The position numbers and the translations under genes were made by a program. A stretch of 64,000 bases of DNA from the NCBI GenBank assembly GCA_020634165.1, contig JACKCF010000002.1, positions 496,001 through 560,000 on the forward strand, written 5' to 3'. The DNA comes from Anaerolineaceae bacterium (GTDB lineage: Bacteria > Chloroflexota > Anaerolineae > Aggregatilineales > Phototrophicaceae). A model generated the notes under the pieces. It saw only the letters and a list, made by a program, of their open reading frames with translations, ran no database searches and was not told the origin of the DNA. Below are positions 1 through 8,764 of the stretch, piece after piece. Within the stretch, counting starts at the first letter, position 1. Each line of letters begins with the position of its first letter.

Positions 1-419
1 ATGGCCTGGGCCAACTCCTGAATGCGGGCATCATCAAAATAGGCGGCGGCAGTGATGACACCGTTCAGGCACAGCGCAGTATCAATGGTGGAGTACTCGC
101 ATTTGTTGCGGCGCTGGCCTGTGTTCATGTACAGGAAATGGGCGAAAAAGCCGCGATGATGGCTGACGTTATACAGGAGGGTGTTCAGGGTTCCGCGCGT
201 GATTTCCAGGGCATTCTGCCTGGGGATGAGGCCGCGCTCACAGGCGATTACCCAGGCGGATAGGGCGAATCCGGTTGCGGCGATGGACGCAATTTCTGGC
301 TTCTTGGTGCTATCGACCGTCAGACCATAGCCAGGACTGTTCACATCAAGATTGGTGTAATCGAGAAAGAAATCGACCGAACCTTGCAGTTCACAAAGCA
401 GAAGCGAGTCTGGGTCCAT
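1..419 (-). CDS. Glucoamylase/GH144-like protein (5' part of gene only)
   Basis: The minus-strand reading frame opens with ATG at 419 and runs off the window start, so only about 139 N-terminal residues are visible. The segment YNVSHHRGFFAHFLYMNTGQ followed by CEYSTIDTALCLNGVITAAAYF resembles the start of the glycoamylase-like domain (PF10091/COG5368), a family that includes GH144 endo-beta-1,2-glucanases, where a gF.HFld..TG and STIDTALlL.G motif pair is typical. A GGAG ribosome site lies about 8 bases upstream of the ATG. The gene follows the LacI-type regulator with 21 bases between them, so the two are probably co-transcribed. No signal peptide is seen at the N-terminus, suggesting a cytoplasmic role on imported oligosaccharides. 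Family assignment is fairly firm; beta-1,2-glucan specificity is inferred from family and from the GH94 neighbour. Confidence 0.7.
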   Translation of the reverse strand, partial: MDPDSLLLCELQGSVDFFLDYTNLDVNSPGYGLTVDSTKKPEIASIAATGFALSAWVIACERGLIPRQNALEITRGTLNTLLYNVSHHRGFFAHFLYMNTGQRRNKCEYSTIDTALCLNGVITAAAYFDDARIQELAQA

Positions 420-440
420 ACCTGTTTCTCCGGCAGCGAG

Positions 441-1430
441 TTAAGGTTTTTCCGATGGGTTGTTAACTAAAGTCGATGATGCGCGCGCGATAAAGACGGT
501 CGGTATGCGGTTTGGCTGGAACGGCGTTTCGTCTTCTAAAAAGTCGATGAGCTGGTGCGTTGCGCTGGCACCCCATTCAAAGCGGGATGTGCCGACTGTG
601 GAAAGCGTTGGTGTGACGTACCGAGCCAGCGGAATATCGTCGAAGCCGACAATGGCGATGTCATTGGGCGCGGAAAGCCCATATTCAGCCATCGCCCGTA
701 AAAAACCGATGGCCATCTGATCGTTGGCACAGAAGACCGCTTCTGGTAGATCGCCGGACGCAATGATCTGTTGCCCAGCCTTATAGCCAGAGATTTCGGT
801 GAAGTTGCCCGGAAATACAGGCACTTCCAGACCGTGTGCGACCGCCTCATTCAGGAAGGTTCTTTGGCGCTCGGCATTATCGTAGGAGTCATCTGCACCC
901 GCGACGAAGGCCATCTTGCGCAGGCCCTGCTCATACAGGTGGCAGAATGCCTCGCGAACGCCGCGCGCGTTATCGTGCAGCAGCGACAGAATATAGTCGC
1001 CTTCCAGATCACGGTCCATAACGACAATCGGGAAGTGGTGCGAGGCCAGTTTGAGGATGGATTCATCGTTAATGGTCGAATCAAAGACGATGGCACCATC
1101 CACCTGACGATGCAGCAACATGCGCCGAGCCGAACGACTTTCCGGGCAGACGAGCAGTTCATAGTCTGTCCCTAAGATGACGCTGTGGATGCCTTCCAGA
1201 ATTTCTTCATAGAAAGAGCCGCTAAAGCGCGAGATGAAAACGCCAATCGTCTGGGTCTTGCGTTTTTTGAGATTACGGGCGAAGGCATTCGGGTGGTAAT
1301 TGAGTTCTTCAGCCGCTTCTAAAACGCGCTTACGGGTTGCATCGCCAATCGTGCCAGTTTCATTAAGAGCATAGGATGCAGTGGTCACACTGACGCCGGC
1401 TCGTTTAGCAACGTCTTTAAGAGTGGTCAT
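441..1430 (-). CDS. LacI-family transcriptional repressor
   Basis: This 329-aa protein has the full LacI/GalR layout. Residues 1-50 form the helix-turn-helix and hinge (TTLKDVAKRAGVSVTTASYALN, then YHPNAFARNLKKRKTQTIGVF). The remainder is a periplasmic-binding-protein-like sugar-sensing domain, with the typical FCANDQMAIGFLRAM and IAIVGFDDIPLARYVTPTLSTV segments. It sits back to back with the GH94 gene, and an 18-bp perfect palindrome with central CG, the usual shape of a LacI-family site, lies in the shared intergenic region. It therefore probably represses both its own operon (with the glucoamylase-like gene) and the GH94/transport operon. The inducer is unknown; a beta-gluco-oligosaccharide is the simplest guess. 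Confidence 0.93.
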   Translation of the reverse strand: MTTLKDVAKRAGVSVTTASYALNETGTIGDATRKRVLEAAEELNYHPNAFARNLKKRKTQTIGVFISRFSGSFYEEILEGIHSVILGTDYELLVCPESRSARRMLLHRQVDGAIVFDSTINDESILKLASHHFPIVVMDRDLEGDYILSLLHDNARGVREAFCHLYEQGLRKMAFVAGADDSYDNAERQRTFLNEAVAHGLEVPVFPGNFTEISGYKAGQQIIASGDLPEAVFCANDQMAIGFLRAMAEYGLSAPNDIAIVGFDDIPLARYVTPTLSTVGTSRFEWGASATHQLIDFLEDETPFQPNRIPTVFIARASSTLVNNPSEKP

Positions 1431-1505
1431 TTAAAGCTTCCCCATTTGGTGCGATTTTCAAAGAAGAAACTAAGTGTAACATTGCCAGTGGACCATGTGA
1501 AATTG

Positions 1506-1534
1506 TTGACAGAGAAAAACAAGTATGATAAATT
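1506..1534 (+). promoter_or_regulatory. Candidate sigma-70-type promoter of the GH94 operon
   Basis: A perfect TTGACA -35 element (1506-1511) is followed after 17 bases by TAAATT (1529-1534), a usable -10. The 18-bp operator palindrome begins 7 bases further on, overlapping the expected transcription start. Read by eye; not scored. Confidence 0.55.
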
Positions 1535-1541
1535 CGCGGTA

Positions 1542-1559
1542 AAGTGAAACGTTTCACTT
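1542..1559. promoter_or_regulatory. LacI-family operator (18-bp perfect palindrome)
   Basis: The sequence AAGTGAAACGTTTCACTT is a perfect inverted repeat with a central CG, as in most LacI/GalR-family operators. It lies between a divergent LacI-type gene and GH94, immediately downstream of the candidate promoter, where bound repressor would block initiation. Confidence 0.8.
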
Positions 1560-1591
1560 CAGTATTGATAATCTATCCTGAAATGCAAAAA

Positions 1592-1609
1592 AAGTAAAGT
1601 TTTCACTTT
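1592..1609. promoter_or_regulatory. Degenerate second operator half-sites
   Basis: AAGTAAAG followed by TTTCACTT resembles the main operator, one base out of register and with imperfect left arm. It lies 50 bases downstream of the main site and about 25 bases before the GH94 start. It may be an auxiliary repressor site; confidence is low because symmetry is broken. Confidence 0.3.
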
Positions 1610-1631
1610 TTCCTGAGACTGTTTGGACCAA

Positions 1632-4016
1632 ATGAATCGTAAATTTGAAAGTTCCTACGGTTACTTTTCACAGGATGGTCGTGAGTACACCATCACGACA
1701 CCTTTTACGCCGCGCCCCTGGGGCAACATCATCAGCAATGGCGATTACAGCCTCATGGTTTCCCAGATGGGTTCCGGCTATAGCTGGCGAGGCAATGCTG
1801 GCCAGAACCGCATCACGCGCTCCTTCCAGGATTTGATTAAAGACAACTGGGGCAAGTACTTCTACATTCGTGATCTGGATCGGGATACGCACTGGTCCGC
1901 CACGTATAAGCCCGTTATGCGTCCCTACCAGCACTTTGAAGTAGTACATGGCATCGGCTATTCGCGATTCATCCAGCAGATCGAAGACATCGAAAGCGTG
2001 CTGACGCTGTTTGTGGCGGCGGATGCCCCCGTAGAGATCGTCCAACTGACGCTGACCAACCATAGCGACGAAACGCGCCATCTGGACGTTACATCCTATG
2101 CAGAATGGGGCCTCGGCTTCGCGCCAGATGAGCATCGTGAATTCCACAAGCTGTTCATAGAAACATCGGCTGATGAAGCGGCGCAGGCCGTGTTTGCCAC
2201 CAAGTGCCTGTGGGGCTTCCCGGATGACAAAGGACGGCACAACAACATCAACTGGCCCTATACAGCATTCATGGCTGCCAGCGAACCGCTGAAATCCTAT
2301 GATTGCGACAAAGAATCCTTCATCGGCATGTATCGGAACGATGATTGTCCGCGAGCGATGGCCGAGCCGGAACTAGCGCGCCGTACAGGCCGTTTTGGGG
2401 ATGCGATTGCGGCTTTGCAGGTAGCGGTGACATTGCCACCTGGTGAATCCAGAACGGTGGTGTTTACGCTGGGGGCTGCAGAAAATGATCGTGAAGATGC
2501 CCATGAGCTGATCGCGCGTTTTACCTCGGTCGCAAAGAGCGAACAGGCGCTGCAAGCTGTGCATGAGTTCTGGTCGCGCTTCATCGATGCGGAATATGTC
2601 GAAACGCCGGATGATGCCCTCAACTTTATGACCAATATCTGGCTGAAATATCAGGCGATTTCCTGCCGTTTGTGGGGTAAATCGGCGCTGTATCAGGTAT
2701 CAGCCGGTTATGGCTTCCGCGATCAGTTGCAGGATAGCCAGATTTTCCTGGTAGGTGAGCCAGAGTTCGCGCGCGAGCAGTTGCTGCTGCACGCCGAGCA
2801 TCAGTTCATCGAAGGCGATGTGCTGCATTGGTGGTTCTCGATACGCGGCGGCGGCCCGCGCACCAACTGCTCTGATGATCTGTTGTGGCTGCCCTTTATT
2901 CTGGATGCCTACCTCAAAGAAACCGCTGATTACGGCATCCTCGATGAAGAAGCCCCCTACCTCAATGGGCCAGCGGAATCGATTTACGACCACTGCAAAC
3001 AGGCGATTGAGCGTTCTTTCTCGCGTTTTTCGCCGCGTGGCATTCCGCTGATGGGCGACCACGACTGGAACGATGGCCTGAGTGCGGTCGGGACGCTGCT
3101 GAAAGGCGAAAGCTTCTGGATGGCGGAATTCCTTTACATGATTCTGGAGAACTTCGCGCCGATTGCGCGGCGGCGGGGTGATGATGCCTTCGCCAACCGC
3201 TGCGACATAGTGCATGACAGCCTGAAAGAGGCTTTCAATAAGTATGGTTGGGATGGCGACTGGTACCTGATGGCGACGACTGATGACGGTCTGCTGCTGG
3301 GTTCCCGTGAGAATGACGAAGGCAAAATCTTCCTGATGCCCAATATCTGGGCGGTGATGAGCGGCATCACCAAGGAAGATCGTGCTGAAACAGCGATGGC
3401 ATCGGTCACAGAGTACCTACTCAAAGACTACGGCACCCTGCTCAACTATCCGGCATTTACGGAGCCACGCCCCGATATTGGTTATGTGACGCGCTATGCC
3501 CCCGGATTACGTGAGAATGGTGGCGTCTATACGCATGCCGCGACGTGGTCTGTATGGGCCTACGCGCAGATGGGCCAGCCGGAAAATGCCTACAAAGCGT
3601 ATTCGCGCATTTGCCCGCCCAACCGCAGCGATGACATCGACACCTACTGGGCGGAGCCATATGTCACCCCTGGCAATATCGACGGCCCCCTGTCGGAATA
3701 TTATGGGCGTGGTGGCTGGACGTGGTATACGGGGTCGGCGCAGTGGCTGCATCGGGTGGCGACGCACTGGATACTCGGTATTCGTCCGCAGGAAAATGGC
3801 CTGCTCATTGATCCAGCTATTCCAGCGGAATGGTCCGGATTCAAGGTGAAACGCACCTTCCGGGGTGCCGTGTATGAAATTGACGTAGACAACCCGCAGG
3901 GCGTCAATCAGGGGGTTCGCTCCATCACGGTTGATGGCGTCGCCCAAGATGGTCATCTACTGCCTGTTTTTGCAGATGGCAAAACACATACGATCAAGGT
4001 TGTGATGGGGACATAA
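1632..4016 (+). CDS. GH94-family beta-glycoside phosphorylase
   Basis: The 794-aa product is a glycoside phosphorylase of family GH94. The N-terminal beta-sandwich opens with YGYFSQDGREYTITTPFTPRPW, the usual start of cellobiose/chitobiose-phosphorylase-like enzymes. The (alpha/alpha)6 barrel carries GDHDWNDGLS near residues 475-484, holding the family's catalytic aspartate, and the C-terminal part carries GRGGWTWYTGSAQWL, the phosphate/glycosyl-binding region. Such enzymes cleave beta-glucosidic oligosaccharides with phosphate to give a sugar 1-phosphate. The length fits disaccharide phosphorylases (about 790-820 aa) better than beta-1,2-oligoglucan phosphorylases (over 1000 aa), so the linkage is unresolved. 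The open frame can be extended to a TTG at 1623, but ATG 1632 is the more natural start. No signal peptide; cytoplasmic. It heads a plus-strand locus of sugar uptake genes. Confidence 0.9.
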   Translation: MNRKFESSYGYFSQDGREYTITTPFTPRPWGNIISNGDYSLMVSQMGSGYSWRGNAGQNRITRSFQDLIKDNWGKYFYIRDLDRDTHWSATYKPVMRPYQHFEVVHGIGYSRFIQQIEDIESVLTLFVAADAPVEIVQLTLTNHSDETRHLDVTSYAEWGLGFAPDEHREFHKLFIETSADEAAQAVFATKCLWGFPDDKGRHNNINWPYTAFMAASEPLKSYDCDKESFIGMYRNDDCPRAMAEPELARRTGRFGDAIAALQVAVTLPPGESRTVVFTLGAAENDREDAHELIARFTSVAKSEQALQAVHEFWSRFIDAEYVETPDDALNFMTNIWLKYQAISCRLWGKSALYQVSAGYGFRDQLQDSQIFLVGEPEFAREQLLLHAEHQFIEGDVLHWWFSIRGGGPRTNCSDDLLWLPFILDAYLKETADYGILDEEAPYLNGPAESIYDHCKQAIERSFSRFSPRGIPLMGDHDWNDGLSAVGTLLKGESFWMAEFLYMILENFAPIARRRGDDAFANRCDIVHDSLKEAFNKYGWDGDWYLMATTDDGLLLGSRENDEGKIFLMPNIWAVMSGITKEDRAETAMASVTEYLLKDYGTLLNYPAFTEPRPDIGYVTRYAPGLRENGGVYTHAATWSVWAYAQMGQPENAYKAYSRICPPNRSDDIDTYWAEPYVTPGNIDGPLSEYYGRGGWTWYTGSAQWLHRVATHWILGIRPQENGLLIDPAIPAEWSGFKVKRTFRGAVYEIDVDNPQGVNQGVRSITVDGVAQDGHLLPVFADGKTHTIKVVMGT

Positions 4017-4153
4017 GCCCTCGAAAGGAAGGGAGCCAGGAGAAAGAAAAATAGTTCTTACTTTTTGCAAGGATAAGGTTGTGTTCGATCTGATCGGTCA
4101 GAGACCCTATCAACACTTAGTGAGTAAACACATTAGTCGTAAAGAGATGACAC

Positions 4154-5506
4154 ATGAAACCTAAAACCAAAGTACTTAATCTGGCGTTCGTGCTTGTTTT
4201 CGCTCTTGTTTTGACGGCTCTCGTTGTGCCTGTTAGTGCCCAGTCAACGACGATTCGTTATGCCAACTGGAACCTCGGCACAGAAGAAGAGAACAACGTT
4301 CAGCGTCAACTGGTGGCTGCTTATGTCGAAGCCCACCCTGATGTCACCGTTGAGTTCGTGGATATGTCGGGTGATGGCGGTTGGGACGAGAAATTGACCA
4401 ACCTCGCCGCTCGTGGTGAACTGCCGGATGTCTTTATGGCCAATAACACGCCTTACTACGTTCAGAATGGCTGGACCGCTGACCTGACAGGCATGGTGGC
4501 AGAGGATGCCGATTGGGCAACTGTGCCGGATGTTTTGAAGAATGCTGTGACCTATTCTGATAGTGTGCTGGCTGTTCCGGTTGCGCAGTTTGTGATGGGT
4601 TACTTCGTGAATGCGGACCTGTTTGAAGCTGCCAACCTGGACGCTCCGGTCTATGGCACCTCGGTAGAAGAATTCCTCGATGCGGCCACGGCCCTGACGG
4701 ATGTTCAGCAGGGTATGCTCGGCCTGGATGAACTCGGTTCAATCCTGGGCTGGTACCCGCGCACACAGGACCCCGAACTACAGTGGTTCAGCTTTGATGG
4801 CGAGCACATGAACTACAACTCGGCTGCTTTCAAAGCCGCAGTTGATGCCGTTATCGAACTGCAACCGGATACCTGGCAGGGTCTGTCAGAAGATCAGATG
4901 ACGAATTTCGCCTCAGTCGGTCCCTGGGAACTGTTCCTGAATCAGGAATCTGCGGTCCGTTGGGATGGCGGTTGGGCTGTTCCATCATATGCTGAAAATG
5001 CGACCTTTAACTGGGACTTCCTGGGTATTCCGGGTGGTGCGCAGGCGATGGTAGCCGACATTCTGGTTGTGTCTTCATCCGCAAGTGACCTGGAAGCTGC
5101 CTTCGACTTCGCCAAGTGGATGAGCTTCTCGTCAGAAGGTTATGCCACAGAGATTGATCTGGCGACTGCCGCTGGTACTGCCCCGACCCGTATGCCAGTC
5201 GCGGCTACGCCTGAAAATATCGACCTGTACCTGGGTGCGGTGGGTGAACGCCCAGGCCTGCGTCAGGCGCTGGAAAACCTCGACAGCAGCGTTGTCGAAT
5301 CGCTGGCGAAGATCGTCCCAGGTTACATTGATGCCCGTTGGCAAGGCCACCCAGGCATTGATGTTGGCGACGAAATGGACGTCACGATGGGTTACATCTT
5401 CGACAATCTGACGGCTGGTACCTACAAATTCGAGGACTACTCGGCACAGTTGCAGGACTTCGCTAATTCTCTCTTGGATGATGCAAGCGCTGCGTTGATG
5501 ATGTAG
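4154..5506 (+). CDS. Sugar ABC transporter solute-binding protein
   Basis: This 450-aa protein has a clear Sec signal peptide (charged MKPKTK, hydrophobic stretch, cleavage near VSAQS, residue 28-30). Its body is a family-1 extracellular sugar-binding protein: TEEENNVQRQLVAAYVEAHPDVTVEFVDM at the start and DVFMANNTPYYVQNGWTADLTG, EDQMTNFASVGPWELFLNQESAVRWDGGWAVP further on. It lies 137 bases after the GH94 gene and before a second, much larger binding protein; the intergenic distance and a hairpin after its stop suggest it is made in excess over the permeases, as is usual. No lipobox cysteine was seen at the cleavage site, which in a monoderm would leave anchoring unexplained. The ligand is not predictable; gluco-oligosaccharides are inferred from context. 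Confidence 0.9.
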   Translation: MKPKTKVLNLAFVLVFALVLTALVVPVSAQSTTIRYANWNLGTEEENNVQRQLVAAYVEAHPDVTVEFVDMSGDGGWDEKLTNLAARGELPDVFMANNTPYYVQNGWTADLTGMVAEDADWATVPDVLKNAVTYSDSVLAVPVAQFVMGYFVNADLFEAANLDAPVYGTSVEEFLDAATALTDVQQGMLGLDELGSILGWYPRTQDPELQWFSFDGEHMNYNSAAFKAAVDAVIELQPDTWQGLSEDQMTNFASVGPWELFLNQESAVRWDGGWAVPSYAENATFNWDFLGIPGGAQAMVADILVVSSSASDLEAAFDFAKWMSFSSEGYATEIDLATAAGTAPTRMPVAATPENIDLYLGAVGERPGLRQALENLDSSVVESLAKIVPGYIDARWQGHPGIDVGDEMDVTMGYIFDNLTAGTYKFEDYSAQLQDFANSLLDDASAALMM

Positions 5507-5524
5507 TAACACATCTGTCCTTAG

Positions 5525-5554
5525 GGGGAAGGTGCCGTAATCGTCGCCTTCCCC
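5525..5554 (+). terminator. Stem-loop after the solute-binding protein gene
   Basis: GGGGAAGG pairs with CCTTCCCC, with one more possible pair and a loop of about 12 bases. No immediate T-run follows (a short TGTTTTTG lies about 18 bases on), so it is more likely an mRNA-stabilising or partial terminator element that lets the binding-protein transcript accumulate over the downstream permease genes. Confidence 0.45.
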
Positions 5555-5706
5555 GGCCAAGTTATGCTATTGTGTTTTTGAGTGCATGTTCCTATCTAAT
5601 CTAATGAAGCGGGCCAGAAGTGGGGCAAGTCCCTGTTCTGGCACTCCATAATAATTTGATGCTTTGCCGCCTTCTTTGAGCCAATTTGAATAACCTGTCG
5701 TCATTT

Positions 5707-5723
5707 TGTGAGTTTAGCTCACA
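5707..5723. promoter_or_regulatory. 17-bp inverted repeat ahead of the large binding-protein gene
   Basis: TGTGAG and CTCACA are separated by 5 bases, ending 8 bases before the GGAG ribosome site of the next gene. It resembles a CRP-like site, but the TGTGA/TCACA spacing is 7 rather than 6, so the regulator is unknown. It could also be a small RNA hairpin affecting translation. Confidence 0.35.
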
Positions 5724-5743
5724 CTTTTAGCGGAGATTTAGCG

Positions 5744-8700
5744 ATGTCTGCGACACCGCCTGTACCCGCGACACCGGTTACAACCACAACATCAACTGTA
5801 CCTGTGCGGCCCAAACGCCGCTCCAGGCTGAAGAAAGCCCTTATTTTCGTTGGCGTCCTCGTCGGGTTGGGATTCCTGCTCTTTAATGTGCAGACCATAT
5901 CAGAAGCGGGATGTGTGCCCTCGCAAATGCAATCCGCTACTGAGACCTCCGGCGCATTTCTCATCCAGGATCAGGCGGCGACCCCATATGGTGGGCGAAC
6001 GCGGCGTCTGCAAGATGGTCAGGGCGTCATAGAAATTGCGGCAGAGGCTTACGGGATACCATTGGCTGAGGATGACATCGCCAGCCATTATGCCAAAGCC
6101 AGCGTCCGGCTGGTGCAGGGCAATACGGTTGACTTTGTTGTGACCGTGCCTGCGGATGGTGAATACACGCTGGCCTTTGATATGGTCGCGTTGGCGGAAT
6201 CAACCGCACCAGAGGGGCAACTGCATATCGATGGCGAGTACCCTATCAGCGATTTGCAGCGCTTCATTTTTCCGGTCTATTATCGCAACAGCAGCACTAT
6301 CTTCCCGACAGATCGTTATGGCAATGATGCCCTCATCAGCCAGGTGCGGGAAATGCTGTGGTCAACGGCCCCCGTGCGCGACGTCAATTTTAGCGAACCA
6401 TACCCGCTGCGGCTGACGCTTACCGAAGGCGAGCATCAATTCAGCCTGCGGGTGACGAAGGGCGCGCTGTATCTGGGTAGTCTGTACGTTGTGCCCTTTA
6501 CGCCTCTGCCGGATTACGCAACCTACCTCGCGACGCTTTCCGCAGAAGATACGTCTGATTACTCCATAACATTGGAAGCCGAACTGCCTTCTTATAAAAA
6601 TGCCACGTCGGTGCGTCCCGCCAGTGATCGCAACCAGACGGTCACGCCGTATGATACTTACTGCCTGGTGATGAATACGCTCGGTGGTGAAAGCTGGGAT
6701 GAGAGCGGCAGCACGGTCTATTACGAAATTGACGCGCCACAGGATGGCCTGTACGAGATCAGTCTGCGGACCATCCAGAACACGCGCAGCAACTTCACGG
6801 TGTATCGCCGCTTTACGATTAATGGCGATGTGCCGTTCGCAGAATTAAATGCCGTGCCCTTTGATTACAGTGCCGATTGGGTTGAAGTCACGCTGGGTGG
6901 GGAAACGCCATACAAAGTGTTTTTGCACGAGGGCATCAACGTATTGGGCATTGAAGCTACGAATTCGCCTTACCTGCGCGCGATCAAAACCATTCAGGCC
7001 GCCCTGCTCGATATTAACGCCCTGGCGCTGGAAATTCGGCAGTTGACGGGCAACCAGCGCGATCCTTTCAAAGAATGGGTGATCTCTGACTACATTCCTG
7101 ATGTTGAGGGACGGCTGAATGGCATCGCTCAGAATCTGATTGACGACAAGAACACGCTGCTAACCGGGGATTCAGCCACGTCGCCGGAGAGCCTCGCCTA
7201 CCAGATGGCGATTGATAACCTGCTGTTCCTGGCAGATAACCCCAACGATATTCCCGTGTATATGACGCGCTTCTCGGAAGGGTCGGGTTCGGCGGCGCAG
7301 CTATTGGGGTCGCTGCTGCCCCTGCTGCAAAATCAGCCGCTGGCGATTGACAAGATCATCGTGCATTCACCGGACATCACGCCAGACGTGCCCAGCGTGC
7401 CCCTGATGACATCGTTGCTGGAAGACTATCGCCGCTTCATTCACTCCTTCAAGCCGGACCCATACCAATCGCTGCGTGCCAACGAAGGCGAGCTTGAAGT
7501 CTGGATGAACCGCCCGCGTCAGTATGTCAATCTGCTGCAACTGATGGTTGATTCGACATTCACAGCAGAAACGGGCATTCCGGTCAAGTTCTCGATCATG
7601 CCGGATGAAACCAAGCTGGTGCTGGCCAATGCCGCCGATATTCAGCCGGATGTGGCGCTCGGCATCAGCACCAATATCCCTTATGAACTGGCCATTCGTA
7701 ACGCACTTTATGACCTGCGCACATTCGATAATTTTGACTCATTCATCCGCATATACTCGCCTGGTGCGCTGTTGAGTTACATCATCAACAATTCGGTTTA
7801 TGCCATCCCGGAAACGCAAGATTTCTGGGTGACGTTCTACCGCCGCGACATTCTGGATTCGCTCGGCATTCCCATACCGCAGACCTGGGACGAAGTGCTG
7901 GAAATTCTGCCGGAATTGCAGCGTTATGGCATGAACTTCAACACGCCGCTTTCCAGTGGGGCCGGTATCAAAGGCTATCTGATTACGGCGCCCTATCTGT
8001 TCAATTATGGCGCGCCGCTGTATAGCAACGATGGCTTTGCGACAGGCATCCAGAACGAGGCGGCGATTGAGGCTATCAAGTTCATGGCGGATAGCTTCAC
8101 CATCTATGGCATGCCACTGACAACGGCCAACTTCTATCAGGATTTGCGCTATGGCACACTGCCGATTGGCATCTCCAACTTTGATACCTACATCAAGCTG
8201 CTGACCGCTGCGCCGGAAACGACGGGCTTATGGGACATCGCCCTCTATCCGGCGACAGTCGTGGCCGATGGTACGGAAAACCGCTATGCGACCGGATCGG
8301 CGCAGGCCAGCATCATGTTCGCCAACACCGATATGCCTGACGAGGGCTGGCAGTTCCTGCAATGGTGGATGTCCACCGAAACGCAGACCGCGTTCCAGGA
8401 ACAGCTCATTCTCAACTATGGCCGTGAATATCTGTGGTTCTCCGCTAATCTGGATGCATTCAGCCAGTTGGACATCGACGAGGGGCACAAGGCGACCATC
8501 CTTGAACAATGGCAGTGGTTGCAGGAACCGGTGCGTCTGCCGGGCAGCTACATGCAGGAGCGCGAACTAAGCAATATCTGGAACCGCATCGTGTTCGATG
8601 GGGCCAACCCGCGCGTAGCCATCGACCGTTCCGTCATCCTCATCAACCGTGAGATCACGCGCAAAATGGAGGAATTTGGCTATTTGCAGGATGGTGTCCA

Positions 8701-8764
8701 CGTGAGGGACTTCAGCATTCCAACCCTCGATACAGTTATTGGGTGGATGGAAAATGCGAATTAG
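5744..8764 (+). CDS. Membrane-anchored giant solute-binding protein
   Basis: From ATG 5744 (GGAG site 8 bases upstream, preferred over an in-frame GTG at 5708) the product is 1006 aa. A proline/threonine-rich cytoplasmic N-terminus and an RPKRRSRLKK basic patch precede one membrane helix (about residues 29-48, ALIFVGVLVGLGFLLF). Two beta-rich, carbohydrate-binding-like domains follow (roughly 100-260 and 275-420; the second has the LEAELPS...YYEIDAPQDGLYEISLRT pattern), then a helical linker. The C-terminal 400 residues are a family-1 solute-binding fold (LEVWMNRPRQYVNLLQLMVDSTF, IPQTWDEVLEIL, WQFLQWWMSTETQ). Family-1 binding proteins are normally 400-450 aa; this one is more than twice as long and is tethered by its N-terminus. 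It overlaps the first permease by 11 bases. It may hand longer glycans to the permeases, or sense them; this is inference. Confidence 0.82.
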   Translation: MSATPPVPATPVTTTTSTVPVRPKRRSRLKKALIFVGVLVGLGFLLFNVQTISEAGCVPSQMQSATETSGAFLIQDQAATPYGGRTRRLQDGQGVIEIAAEAYGIPLAEDDIASHYAKASVRLVQGNTVDFVVTVPADGEYTLAFDMVALAESTAPEGQLHIDGEYPISDLQRFIFPVYYRNSSTIFPTDRYGNDALISQVREMLWSTAPVRDVNFSEPYPLRLTLTEGEHQFSLRVTKGALYLGSLYVVPFTPLPDYATYLATLSAEDTSDYSITLEAELPSYKNATSVRPASDRNQTVTPYDTYCLVMNTLGGESWDESGSTVYYEIDAPQDGLYEISLRTIQNTRSNFTVYRRFTINGDVPFAELNAVPFDYSADWVEVTLGGETPYKVFLHEGINVLGIEATNSPYLRAIKTIQAALLDINALALEIRQLTGNQRDPFKEWVISDYIPDVEGRLNGIAQNLIDDKNTLLTGDSATSPESLAYQMAIDNLLFLADNPNDIPVYMTRFSEGSGSAAQLLGSLLPLLQNQPLAIDKIIVHSPDITPDVPSVPLMTSLLEDYRRFIHSFKPDPYQSLRANEGELEVWMNRPRQYVNLLQLMVDSTFTAETGIPVKFSIMPDETKLVLANAADIQPDVALGISTNIPYELAIRNALYDLRTFDNFDSFIRIYSPGALLSYIINNSVYAIPETQDFWVTFYRRDILDSLGIPIPQTWDEVLEILPELQRYGMNFNTPLSSGAGIKGYLITAPYLFNYGAPLYSNDGFATGIQNEAAIEAIKFMADSFTIYGMPLTTANFYQDLRYGTLPIGISNFDTYIKLLTAAPETTGLWDIALYPATVVADGTENRYATGSAQASIMFANTDMPDEGWQFLQWWMSTETQTAFQEQLILNYGREYLWFSANLDAFSQLDIDEGHKATILEQWQWLQEPVRLPGSYMQERELSNIWNRIVFDGANPRVAIDRSVILINREITRKMEEFGYLQDGVHVRDFSIPTLDTVIGWMENAN

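Noticed and set aside
1632..4016. Naming the GH94 enzyme a beta-1,2-oligoglucan phosphorylase
   Set aside because: Those described are over 1000 aa; this one is 794 aa and has a cellobiose/chitobiose-phosphorylase-like N-terminus, so only the family is called.
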